DNA from: Tannerellaceae bacterium
GTDB taxonomy: Bacteria; Bacteroidota; Bacteroidia; Bacteroidales; Tannerellaceae
NCBI GenBank assembly: GCA_031280435.1
Contig: JAITGS010000074.1
Span: 1 to 33,622 of the forward strand
Direction: 5' to 3'
Length of the DNA stretch: 33,622 bases
Part shown: in pieces, positions 25,791 to 33,354 of the stretch
How the letters are laid out: the number at the start of each line of letters is the position of its first letter
How positions within the stretch are numbered: position 1 is the first letter of the stretch
Notes under the pieces: generated by a model
Seen by the model: the letters and a program-made list of their open reading frames with translations, nothing else
Told to the model about the DNA's origin: nothing
The model's database searches: none
Position numbers and translations under genes: made by a program

Positions 25791-26100
25791 GAATTTTCGC
25801 GAGGCTTCTCCACGATCGCAAAAGCTTGCGAACGTGTTCGCGAGCTTTCTCCACAATCGCAAAAGTCTGCGAACGTGTTCGCGAGCTTTCTCCACGATCG
25901 CAAAAGTCTGCGAACGTGTTCGCGAGCTTTCTCCACAATCGCTAAAGTCTGCGAACGTGTTCGCGAGCTTTCTCCACAATCGCAAAAGCTTGCGAACGTG
26001 TTCGCGAGCTTTCTCCACAATCGCAAAAGCTTGCGAATTTTCGCGAGGCTTCTCCACAATCGCAAAAGCCTGCGAATTTTCGCGGCCGACCTCCACGATC
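25791..26100. repeat. 41-bp tandem repeat array 2
   Basis: TTCTCCAC recurs at 25806, 25847, 25888, 25929, 25970 and 26011, exactly 41 bases apart, then at 26050 (39 apart). The end units are degenerate. The unit reads roughly CGAGCTTTCTCCACAATCGC then AAAAGTCTGCGAACGTGTTCG. GCGAAC-GT-GTTCGC in each central unit is a hairpin-forming inverted repeat, up to 10 bp per arm with one mismatch. The outer units carry GCGAATTTTCGC instead, again palindromic. Open frames run through on both strands only because 41 shifts phase and lacks stops; they encode low-complexity repeats and I do not call them genes. The array fills the 571-base gap after the transglutaminase-like gene; 26101-26254 is AT-rich and shows no clear promoter. 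Confidence 0.95.
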
Positions 26101-26254
26101 GAGGACTCATTGCATCTCTATCGCGGAGTACGGAAGAAAAATCAAAAATTTCAAACCCTCGCCTGTCACATTCCAGGATATACTACCATTATATAGTAAA
26201 CAAAGCAAATCACATCAAATCAAATTAATGTTTCACAATTAAATTTTAAATGAC

Positions 26255-26923
26255 ATGACAACAAAAGTTTTCTTTACAATTTTAGGATTCGCATTGATAC
26301 TTACCGCATGCGGTACGAGTAAAAAATCAGTAGGCACGTCGGGCAACCCGGCTCCTCCCACAAGGGATGAACTTGTAACCGAGGCGGTGCGCAAAGCCAT
26401 GAAAGACGCCCGCGATGCAGCGAAAGTCTACGAAAAGGACGGCTACAAGACTTTCATAGGCGCCCTCCCAATGGCGCGGCAGGTGGAAGAATCCTACCTC
26501 CGCAATGTACAAAAGGATGCCAAGGGGCAGCCCCTCTACCTGGCCGGCGATGCCGACGTTACCGGCGGAAGCTCAGGCGTTGCACAGGCACAGGCGCTTC
26601 ATCAGGCCAAGGTCAATCTGGCATCGCAGGTCAACGTCCACCTGGCCGGCCTGGTAAAGCAGAGCCTCGGAGAGGATAAATCTGCCTCGCTCGGAAAATT
26701 TCTGCAGGCCACCCAGGAGCTACTCGTGGGCGACATGGAGCGCGTCGACAAGGTGATAGAGATTTACAGGCAGCTGCCCGACAACCGCTATCAGGTCCTC
26801 ACCCGCGTGATGTACAACACCGACCTGGCCATGCAGGCAGCCGAGAAGCGCCTCTTGCAGTCGCTCGAAAACGAAGCCGAAGACCTGCACAAAGAAGTAT
26901 CCGAAATCCTTAACAGGCAATAA
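26255..26923 (+). CDS. LPP20-like lipoprotein
   Basis: A 222-residue lipoprotein. The signal peptide MTTKVFFTILGFALILTAC has a good lipobox (LTAC, lipidated C19), followed by a Ser/Gly/Pro linker. The body has GDADVTGGSSGVAQAQALHQ leading into a long helix (AKVNLASQVNVHLAGLVKQS), the layout of LPP20-type proteins, and a helical C-terminus (NEAEDLHKEVSEILNRQ). It resembles the lipoprotein at 19644 in plan but not closely in sequence. It is the first gene after the second repeat array and is followed by its own terminator, so it is probably a separate unit. Role unknown. Confidence 0.75.
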   Translation: MTTKVFFTILGFALILTACGTSKKSVGTSGNPAPPTRDELVTEAVRKAMKDARDAAKVYEKDGYKTFIGALPMARQVEESYLRNVQKDAKGQPLYLAGDADVTGGSSGVAQAQALHQAKVNLASQVNVHLAGLVKQSLGEDKSASLGKFLQATQELLVGDMERVDKVIEIYRQLPDNRYQVLTRVMYNTDLAMQAAEKRLLQSLENEAEDLHKEVSEILNRQ

Positions 26924-26938
26924 TCTACTAAAAACCAC

Positions 26939-26998
26939 GAACCGCGCCGCAGGGCATATAGCCACAGCCGGAACAGCCCCGGCGCGGTTCCCTTCTTA
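26939..26998 (+). terminator. hairpin terminator after the lipoprotein gene
   Basis: GAACCGCGCCG (26939-26949) pairs with CGGCGCGGTTC (26980-26990) across a 30-base loop. A C/T-rich tail (CCTTCTTATT) follows. The stem is strong, the T-run is imperfect. Confidence 0.7.
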
Positions 26999-27039
26999 TT
27001 CAAACAATCTTTTATAAACTATTTAATTCAGCTACGATT

Positions 27040-28404
27040 ATGAAACACATTAAACTTTTTATTCTGACAACAGCCCTTTGCCTTACGGCATCAAATCTAT
27101 GGGCACAAACGGTTGTAGGAGCCGGAACAATAGGCAACTCGGCAATCACCTGGAGCCTCACAAGCGACAGCGTACTGACCATTAGCGGCAAAGACGCCAT
27201 GCCGGACAACGTACAGCCCTGGGAGAACCTTCGCAAAGCCATTAAGACTGTCGTCATCAGCGACGAAATCACGGTGATAGGCTCGGGGGCTTTCAAGGAT
27301 TGTATCAATATAGATTCGGTACGGATTCCTTCCACCCTAATCAATATCGAGCACTTTGCCTTTTACAATTGCAGCAGCCTGGCGAGGATTAGCTTGCCGG
27401 AGAAACTGCTGAAAATAGGCGACAGCGCCTTTACAGGATGCAGCAGCCTCAGTTCGATAGAGATTCCGCCGCATGTAACCTCCATAGGAGTCAGCGCCTT
27501 TGAAAAATGCAGCAGTCTCAGTTCGATAGAGCTCCCGGCTAACGTTACCGACATAGGCACCAGCGTCTTTAGCTCTTGCAGCAGCCTGACCTCTATTGTT
27601 ATCCCCGACAAGATTACCGTAATTAAGGAATGGACATTCTATGAATGCAGCAAACTGAAGTCGGTCGTTATTTCTAAGGCCGTAACATCAATAGAGCGCT
27701 ATGCCTTCTACGGATGCAGCAGCCTGGAGGACATCATTCTTCCCGAAGCCCTGACAAGAATATCCTACGATGCATTCAGCGGTTGCAGAAGCCTGACCTC
27801 CATAGTTATACCCAAGCGCGTCGACTATATAGGCAGCGATGTTTTCGCCAATTGCGTTGAGCTGAAGTCGGTCGTCATATCCGAAGGCATTCCCTATATC
27901 CCCGACAGAGCCTTTACGAATTGCAGCAATATAGACTCTATACGTATCCCCGCAAGCGTGCAGAGCATAGGCTCGAATGCCTTCGGCGGATGCAGGCTCT
28001 CGGACGTCTACGTCCATTGGGAGCAGCCCATTGACATCAGCGGTAAAGATGTCTTCAGCGGCATGACCCTCTTCGTTACCACCCTTCACGTACCGCAGGG
28101 CACAAAAGCCCTCTACGAAGCCACCGAGGTATGGAAAGACTTCGGCACCATACTCGAAGCCGGCGAAACCGACGGCGTCGAAGCAGCGGCCCTCTCCGCA
28201 CTACCGTCCCTCAGCGTACGCTCGTCAGCCGAGGGCCTGCGCCTCTCCGGCCTGCGCGTCGGCGACGACATCAAGGTCTACACCGTAGCCGGACAGCTTA
28301 TATATATATGTAAGGCCACGGCGACGGAGCAAGTCGTCCCGCTATCCGAGCGCGGCATAGTGATAGTAGCTTCGGGCGGCCGTAGCGCTAAGTTTGTGAA
28401 CTGA
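27040..28404 (+). CDS. BspA-type leucine-rich repeat surface protein with type IX-like C-terminal sorting domain
   Basis: A 454-residue secreted protein. Signal peptide: MKHIKLFILTTALCLTASNL, cut after WAQ. Residues about 75-320 consist of roughly ten BspA/TpLRR repeats (LRR_5) of 23 residues, such as AFTGCSSLSSIEIPPHVTSI and AFEKCSSLSSIELPANVTDI. A linker with VPQGTKALYEATEVWKDFGT closes the repeats. Residues 378-454 form the C-terminal domain (SLSVRSSAEGLRLSGLR, VYTVAGQLIYICK, GIVIVASGGRSAK), which resembles type IX secretion sorting domains. BspA-like proteins act in adhesion. The C-terminal DNA is nearly identical to that of the next two genes. Confidence 0.9.
   Translation: MKHIKLFILTTALCLTASNLWAQTVVGAGTIGNSAITWSLTSDSVLTISGKDAMPDNVQPWENLRKAIKTVVISDEITVIGSGAFKDCINIDSVRIPSTLINIEHFAFYNCSSLARISLPEKLLKIGDSAFTGCSSLSSIEIPPHVTSIGVSAFEKCSSLSSIELPANVTDIGTSVFSSCSSLTSIVIPDKITVIKEWTFYECSKLKSVVISKAVTSIERYAFYGCSSLEDIILPEALTRISYDAFSGCRSLTSIVIPKRVDYIGSDVFANCVELKSVVISEGIPYIPDRAFTNCSNIDSIRIPASVQSIGSNAFGGCRLSDVYVHWEQPIDISGKDVFSGMTLFVTTLHVPQGTKALYEATEVWKDFGTILEAGETDGVEAAALSALPSLSVRSSAEGLRLSGLRVGDDIKVYTVAGQLIYICKATATEQVVPLSERGIVIVASGGRSAKFVN
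28171..28404 (+). repeat. C-terminal domain coding cassette, copy 1
   Basis: A 234-base stretch from GACGGCGTCGAAGCAGCG to the stop codon. It is nearly identical in DNA sequence to 29512-29745 (same length, a few scattered differences) and, over its last 205 bases, to 32664-32869. It contains a (TA)5 run in CTTATATATATATG. Only the last codons differ (KFVN here, KAVL in the others). Confidence 0.9.
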
Positions 28405-28423
28405 TAATGTTTTAAAGGTTGCG

Positions 28424-28460
28424 GCCGGTCGGCGGCTAAAACTGCCGGCCGGCTTATTTT
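28424..28460 (+). terminator. hairpin terminator after the LRR protein gene
   Basis: GCCGGTCGGC (28424-28433) pairs with GCCGGCCGGC (28444-28453) with one G-T wobble and a 10-base loop, followed by TTATTTT. It lies 19 bases after the stop codon. Confidence 0.8.
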
Positions 28461-28485
28461 GAACCATCATGAAACTTTCAAGAAG

Positions 28486-29745
28486 ATGAAAACGATTACA
28501 CTTACAATTATCGCTCTATTGATGAGCGCAAGCAGCTTTGCCTTCAGCGGAGGCAACGGCAAACAGGCCGACCCCTATCTCATCTCCTCCAAAGCCGACT
28601 GGGAAGAGTTCGCCCGAATGGAAGGCGAAAGCGCCGGCATGCACTTCCTGCTCACAGAAGATTTGACCGGCGAACCCTATATCAGCATATCGCGACCGGC
28701 CTTCTCAGGACATTTCGACGGCGGAGGCCACGAGCTGGAAGTGAAACTCGGCTTCGGGCCTTTCGGAACGCTCAAGGCCGGAGCCCTTATAGAGAACCTG
28801 ACTGTAAGCGGGACGATTGCCGGTACCTATGCCGGTTATGTTTATGCAGGCGGTATTTGCGATAGAATGGACGCTAATACTACTATACGGAGATGTCACA
28901 ATAAAGCGGATATTAATATAGGAAACAGTAATATGGGGCACATCGGCGGCATTGTCGGAGCAGGGTTGGGGCTAATAGAAAACTGTTCAAATAGCGGAAG
29001 CTTGACATGCAATGGTAGCTATATATATATAGGAGGTATAATCGGCCTGGCATCCGCAGCTACTATATCCAATTGTTACAATATCGGAGATGTTATCGCC
29101 ACCGGCTATAATTCTTACGCCGGAGGCATCTGCGGACGCGGATCCTCATCCGTAATACAAAACTGCTTTGCCGCAAACGAACGTATCACATGCACAACCG
29201 GAGGCCGGATAGTCTCCTCCAAGAGCGAGAATACCATAACAAACTGCTATGCGCTCGAAAGCATGACAGTCAACGGCAACTGGGCCGTGGCCGAGAATAC
29301 CGCAAGCGAAAAGAACGGCCTGGACGCAACACTGTCCGACTTCCAAAGCCAAAGCTGGATAGAGCAAAACCTGGGCTGGGACTTCGAGGAGATATGGCAA
29401 ATCGCCGACAACTCCTTCCCCTCCCTGCAACCTGGCTACGGCTCCGATCCCGGCACTGATCCCGATCCTGATCCTGATCCCGATCCTGATCCCGATCCTG
29501 ATCCAAATCCCGACGGCGTCGAAGCAGCGGCCCTCCCCGCACTACCGTCCCTCAGCGTACGCTCGTCGGCCGAGGGCCTTCGCCTCTCCGGCCTGCGTCC
29601 CGGCGACGACATCAAGGTCTACTCCATAGCCGGACAGCTTATATATATATGTAAGGCCACGGCGACCGAGCAGCTCGTCCCGCTATCCGAGCGCGGCATA
29701 GTGATAGTAGCTTCGGGCGGCCGTAGCGCTAAGGCGGTCTTGTAA
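28486..29745 (+). CDS. secreted GLUG-repeat protein with Asp-Pro linker and type IX-like C-terminal domain
   Basis: A 419-residue protein from ATG 28486, where the signal peptide (MKTITLTIIALLMSASSFAF) begins; a TTG at 28459 would add nine residues. The body starts with a typical GNGKQADPYLISSKADWEEF and FLLTEDLTG. GLUG-like repeats follow at about residues 110-250 (GGICDR..., HIGGIVGAGLGLIENCSN, GGIIGLASAATISNCYNIGD), a beta-helix-type fold of surface adhesins. Residues about 320-342 are a DP-repeat spacer (DPDPDPDPDP) just before the C-terminal domain at 343-419. The last part is the shared sorting cassette. Likely a surface adhesin. Confidence 0.85.
   Translation: MKTITLTIIALLMSASSFAFSGGNGKQADPYLISSKADWEEFARMEGESAGMHFLLTEDLTGEPYISISRPAFSGHFDGGGHELEVKLGFGPFGTLKAGALIENLTVSGTIAGTYAGYVYAGGICDRMDANTTIRRCHNKADINIGNSNMGHIGGIVGAGLGLIENCSNSGSLTCNGSYIYIGGIIGLASAATISNCYNIGDVIATGYNSYAGGICGRGSSSVIQNCFAANERITCTTGGRIVSSKSENTITNCYALESMTVNGNWAVAENTASEKNGLDATLSDFQSQSWIEQNLGWDFEEIWQIADNSFPSLQPGYGSDPGTDPDPDPDPDPDPDPDPNPDGVEAAALPALPSLSVRSSAEGLRLSGLRPGDDIKVYSIAGQLIYICKATATEQLVPLSERGIVIVASGGRSAKAVL
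29512..29745 (+). repeat. C-terminal domain coding cassette, copy 2
   Basis: Same 234-base cassette as 28171-28404, including third-codon positions and the (TA)5 run. It begins right after the DP-repeat linker. Differences from copy 1 are few (for example VGDDIKVYTVAG reads PGDDIKVYSIAG). Confidence 0.9.
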
Positions 29746-29770
29746 GAGTAATTCATAAAACAATAATCAC

Positions 29771-32700
29771 ATGAACACACGATCATTTTCTCTTATCGCA
29801 GCGCTTATGCTGCTTGGCGCATCTGCCGTGGCGCAGGAAGCCATCAATATCAATAGCAGCGGCGAGGCTTCATTGCTGCGCGCCGCACAGAGCATAGCAA
29901 TGCCCGAAGGAGCCCTGCGCACTCGCTCCTTCGACTACAATCCGAGGCTGAGGCAGCTAACCGAGGCCAACAAGGGCGATACCCTGCTGCTCGACTTCTT
30001 CGACGACAGCCGCTACAAGGCCGTTGTAGCCAATGTGGCAACCGACGTAGCCGGCGTGCTGGGCATAACGGCCCACATTGTCGACAGCGACTTTGCCGCC
30101 TGCTTCATATCCGTCTCCGATGCGGGCATAAGCCTGCGGGCCGACCTTCCTGCCTGCGATGCGCAATACCGGGCAGCCAAGATTGAGGGCGCTACCTCCC
30201 TCTCGCACTTCTCCCTCTCCGACGTGAGGCGGAAGAGCGCCGGCCCCGACATTGCCCTGCCGCCTCCGACCCGCTCCCAAACGATTCAGCCCGCTACGGC
30301 TGCTCCCCAAACTAAAGCCGCCGACGACATAGAGGAGCCTGTAACCATTGACGTGTTGATAGTGTACACTGCCAAGTCCAAGCAATGGGCCGAGCAGAAC
30401 GTTACAAGCATAGACAATGCAATAAACCAGGCATTTCAATACGGCAACTACGTGCTGAGCAATTCGCAAACCAAGCTCACGCTAAACATGGTTTATAAGT
30501 ATGAAACAAACTATGCGGTAGAGAATCTCGCCGATGCCAGCGACGCCTTGGGCCCATTGCAGAATCCAACCGACGGTGTGATGGACGATGTGCATGCCTT
30601 GCGTCGGAAGTACGGAGCCGACTTAGTTGCATTAATGCCTGTCGGCGGCGGAGTGGGATTTTTGCCGTCAAGTAATTTAACGGAGCCGTCCGGAGGATTT
30701 AGCGTAACAGGGGTTGAAGGCAGCGTATACAGCACAACCTTGGTACATGAGATAGGACACAACCTCGGAACGCATCATCATTGGCAGCAAAAAGATGGCC
30801 CCGGCCCCGGAATATTCCCGTACTCCAGCGCATGGCGCGGTAAAGCCCCAAACGGCAAATGGTATTTCACCATCCAGTCTTACGGAGGCGATCAGTTTCC
30901 CGACAAAAATCCCTCCACCATGATTCCCTATTTCTCCAACCCGGACATCACTGTCCACGGCGTGCGCATCGGCAGTTATGAGAAGGAAAACAATGCCCTC
31001 ACCATAAAGCAAACCAAGCACATGATTGCGCGATACTCCGAACTGATAGGAGCCGCGGATCCGTTTGAGGTCGGTTCCGCCGGAGTGCTGACCGGCTACT
31101 ACGGTCAGGGCGGGCATGTAGGCATCCCGGCCAACATTGGCGTGACGGCCATAGGATCCTCCGTATTCCGCGGACTCGCAAGCTTGCAGGCCATCATCAT
31201 TCCCGAAGGCGTCACCGCCATTGGAGAGCGAGCCTTTGAGAACTGCGCCGCCCTCGGCATTGCCACCTTGCCTGCTTCGCTGACGGATATAGGAGCCTCG
31301 ACCTTCGGAGCCTGCACCGCCCTCGGCAGGATATACGCCAATGCCGCAACTCCTCCGGCCGTCGCCGCCAATGCATTTGCCGGAGTGAATACCGCCGCCT
31401 GCAACCTTGTTGTCCCCGTCGGTAAAAAGAGCCTTTATACAGCAGCCGCCGTATGGAAAGACTTCGGAACGATTACGGAGGTTCATACCTCCGGAGATTT
31501 CGTGGTCGATGACGGAGTATTGAAGAAATACGCAGGCTTGGCTATTAATGTCGTCATACCAAGCGATGTTTACGCCATAGCCGACATCGCCTTCTATGGT
31601 TCCAGAATCACTTCGGTGGTAATGGGCGAAACGCTTCAGAGCATAGGCCGTCAAGCCTTTGCAGAGTGTCGCAACTTGGAATCGGTATCCATCCCCGCCT
31701 CCGTAACATACATAGGCGACGACGCCTTCGACCGTGCAGGAGTGAGCGCCATTAATGTAGCCGCCGGAAATGCCGTATACTCGTCGGTCGACGGAGTTCT
31801 GTTTACCAAAGACAAATCACAGCTGCTGCAATATCCCATGGAAAAAACAGCTGCTGCATACAACATTCCCGACGGGGTAGAAAAGATCAGGGAACGAGCC
31901 TTCCACAATAATAATTCCTTAGAATCGGTATCCATACCCGCCTCCGTAAAATACATAGGCGACGACGCCTTCGACCTTGCAGGAGTGAGCGCCATTAATG
32001 TAGCCGCCGGAAATACCGCATACTCGTCGGCCGACGGAGTTCTGTTTACCAAAGACAAATCATGGCTGATGCACTATCCCATGAGAAAAACAGCTGCTGC
32101 ATACAACATTCCCGACGGGGTAGAAAGCATCAGGACGCGAGCCTTCCGCGATAATAATTTCCTGCAATCCGTCACAGTCCCCGCCTCCGTACGCTCTATT
32201 GAGTATATAGCCTTTGAGAGCTGCCAGAGCCTGCGGAGCATAGAAGTGAGTGAAGCCAACGCGGTTTACGCATCCGTAGACGGCATGCTGCTCAACAAGA
32301 GCAAAACCGAACTCATACGCTATCCCGGCGGAAAACCCGGCAAGGTCGTAATCCCGGCATCGGTAACGGATATAGGATGGATTTGCTTCTGGAACTGTAC
32401 TAAGCCCGACTCCATGCTCATTCCCGCAAGCGTACAAAAGATAGAGCCCGACTTCGGCAACTTCCATAATCTGCGCCACATGGCAGTATACTGGAGCCAG
32501 CCCCTCGCCGTTCCCGACGATCTCTTCAAATCGGTAAATCTGAGCAATACCACCCTCAGCGTTCCTCCCGGCCGGAAAGCCCTCTACCAAAGCGCTACGG
32601 TATGGAAAAAGTTCGGTCGCATTGTTGAGCGCTCCACCGACACAGGTCTCGAAGAAGCTATCGCACTCCCATCCCTCACCGTACGCTCGTCAGCCGAGGG

Positions 32701-32869
32701 CCTTCGCCTCTCCGGCCTGCGCGTCGGCGACGACATCAAGGTCTACTCCATAGCCGGACAGCTTATATATATATGTAAGGCCACGGCGACGGAGCAAGTC
32801 GTCCCGCTATCCGAGCGCGGCATAGTGATAGTAGCATCGGGCGGCCGTAGTGCTAAGGCGGTACTTTAG
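29771..32869 (+). CDS. secreted metzincin metalloprotease with LRR_5 repeats and type IX-like C-terminal domain
   Basis: A 1032-residue protein with signal peptide MNTRSFSLIAALMLLGASAV. Residues about 25-180 look like a propeptide. The metalloprotease domain spans about 190-420 (DVLIVYTAKSKQWAEQNVTS at its start). The zinc motif HEIGHNLGTHH has H326, E327, H330 and H336, as in reprolysin-like metzincins. MIPYFSNPDITV near residue 388 is the Met-turn. Two sets of BspA-like LRRs follow (about 430-600 and 600-910), with an exact-length duplication of 81 residues in the second. The shared C-terminal cassette ends the protein. It probably acts outside the cell or on its surface, binding targets through LRRs and cutting them. 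Confidence 0.92.
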   Translation: MNTRSFSLIAALMLLGASAVAQEAININSSGEASLLRAAQSIAMPEGALRTRSFDYNPRLRQLTEANKGDTLLLDFFDDSRYKAVVANVATDVAGVLGITAHIVDSDFAACFISVSDAGISLRADLPACDAQYRAAKIEGATSLSHFSLSDVRRKSAGPDIALPPPTRSQTIQPATAAPQTKAADDIEEPVTIDVLIVYTAKSKQWAEQNVTSIDNAINQAFQYGNYVLSNSQTKLTLNMVYKYETNYAVENLADASDALGPLQNPTDGVMDDVHALRRKYGADLVALMPVGGGVGFLPSSNLTEPSGGFSVTGVEGSVYSTTLVHEIGHNLGTHHHWQQKDGPGPGIFPYSSAWRGKAPNGKWYFTIQSYGGDQFPDKNPSTMIPYFSNPDITVHGVRIGSYEKENNALTIKQTKHMIARYSELIGAADPFEVGSAGVLTGYYGQGGHVGIPANIGVTAIGSSVFRGLASLQAIIIPEGVTAIGERAFENCAALGIATLPASLTDIGASTFGACTALGRIYANAATPPAVAANAFAGVNTAACNLVVPVGKKSLYTAAAVWKDFGTITEVHTSGDFVVDDGVLKKYAGLAINVVIPSDVYAIADIAFYGSRITSVVMGETLQSIGRQAFAECRNLESVSIPASVTYIGDDAFDRAGVSAINVAAGNAVYSSVDGVLFTKDKSQLLQYPMEKTAAAYNIPDGVEKIRERAFHNNNSLESVSIPASVKYIGDDAFDLAGVSAINVAAGNTAYSSADGVLFTKDKSWLMHYPMRKTAAAYNIPDGVESIRTRAFRDNNFLQSVTVPASVRSIEYIAFESCQSLRSIEVSEANAVYASVDGMLLNKSKTELIRYPGGKPGKVVIPASVTDIGWICFWNCTKPDSMLIPASVQKIEPDFGNFHNLRHMAVYWSQPLAVPDDLFKSVNLSNTTLSVPPGRKALYQSATVWKKFGRIVERSTDTGLEEAIALPSLTVRSSAEGLRLSGLRVGDDIKVYSIAGQLIYICKATATEQVVPLSERGIVIVASGGRSAKAVL
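31679..32164 (+). repeat. 243-bp tandem duplication inside the metalloprotease gene
   Basis: Two adjacent copies start with GAATCGGTATCCAT at 31679 and 31922. Each is 243 bases, that is 81 codons, so the frame is kept. They encode SIPASVxYIGDDAFDxAGVS, the NAVYSSVDGVLFTKDKSxLL type segment and IPDGVExIRxRAF. Copies are very similar with scattered substitutions, so the duplication is fairly recent. Confidence 0.9.
32664..32869 (+). repeat. C-terminal domain coding cassette, copy 3
   Basis: The last ~205 bases of the metalloprotease gene repeat the cassette at 28171-28404 and 29512-29745, with the same (TA)5 tract in CTTATATATATATG. Upstream of about 32664 the similarity fades. Confidence 0.88.
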
Positions 32870-32935
32870 GCCGAAGCTGCCGGAATAAAGCCTCCGTAAT
32901 GAGCTTGGAAGAGGCCAAATGTTAAAAAAACAACA

Positions 32936-33171
32936 GCTCCTTCTTCGTCGAGGAGGCTCCAAAAAAAATTTTTGGGGCCTCCTGCACGAAAAAGGAGGCT
33001 CAAAAAAAAAATTTGGAGCCTCCTGCACGAAGAAGGAGGCGCCAAAAAAAAATTTTGGAGCCTCCTGCACGGAGAAGGAGGGCCAAAAAAAAATTTTGGA
33101 GCCTCCTGCAAGAAGAAGGAGGCGCCGGAAAAAATTTTTGGAGCCTCCTGCACGAAGAAGGAGGCGCTGGA
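32936..33171. repeat. tandem repeat array 3, 41/42-bp period, strongly palindromic
   Basis: AGGAGG recurs at 32951, 32993, 33034, 33076, 33117 and 33159 (spacings 42, 41, 42, 41, 42). The unit reads AGGAGGCGCC, then a run of A and T (A7-9, T3-5), then GGAGCCTCCTGCACGAAGA. Two inverted repeats alternate: GGCGCCAAAA/TTTTGGAGCC around the A/T centre, and CCTCCT/AGGAGG around GCACGAAGA. The first unit alone can form a 16-bp stem (AGGAGGCTCC with GGGGCCTCCT) and may terminate transcription of the metalloprotease gene. No gene is credible here: frames in it encode only Lys/Phe-rich repeats. Confidence 0.95.
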
Positions 33172-33274
33172 AAAGCTTAGGGAAGGCAGGAAAAAAGCGG
33201 ACAACTCCCCCAGGAATGGTGTCAAAAGCCCTTCACGCTCGAACAATGTGTCATGAGGGTGATGTGCGTTGTGC

Positions 33275-33302
33275 GTAGAGACGCGATGCATCGCGTCTCT
33301 AC
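33275..33302. repeat. perfect 28-bp palindrome (dispersed GTAGAGACGC-type element)
   Basis: GTAGAGACGCGATG is followed at once by its exact reverse complement CATCGCGTCTCTAC. GTAGAGACGC...GCGTCTCTAC palindromes are known as small dispersed repeats in many bacterial genomes, notably cyanobacteria. A T-rich tail (ATTTTGAC) follows, so it could also end transcripts. Confidence 0.8.
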
Positions 33303-33354
33303 ATTTTGACATGACCTGTTTGGGCAGGCTGAATTACTTTTAGACTCCTCTCCT

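Noticed and set aside
25791-26100. CRISPR array
   Set aside because: The whole 41-bp unit repeats without unique spacers, and no cas gene is present. The same holds for arrays 1 and 3.
25676-26228. Long open frames on both strands through array 2 (coding for repeats rich in Arg, Ser, Ala)
   Set aside because: They exist only because the 41-bp unit lacks stops in several frames. Codon use is unlike the neighbours and several overlapping frames are equally open.
32866-33312. Open frames on both strands through array 3
   Set aside because: They encode low-complexity Phe- or Lys-rich repeats, overlap each other on both strands and have no start signals.
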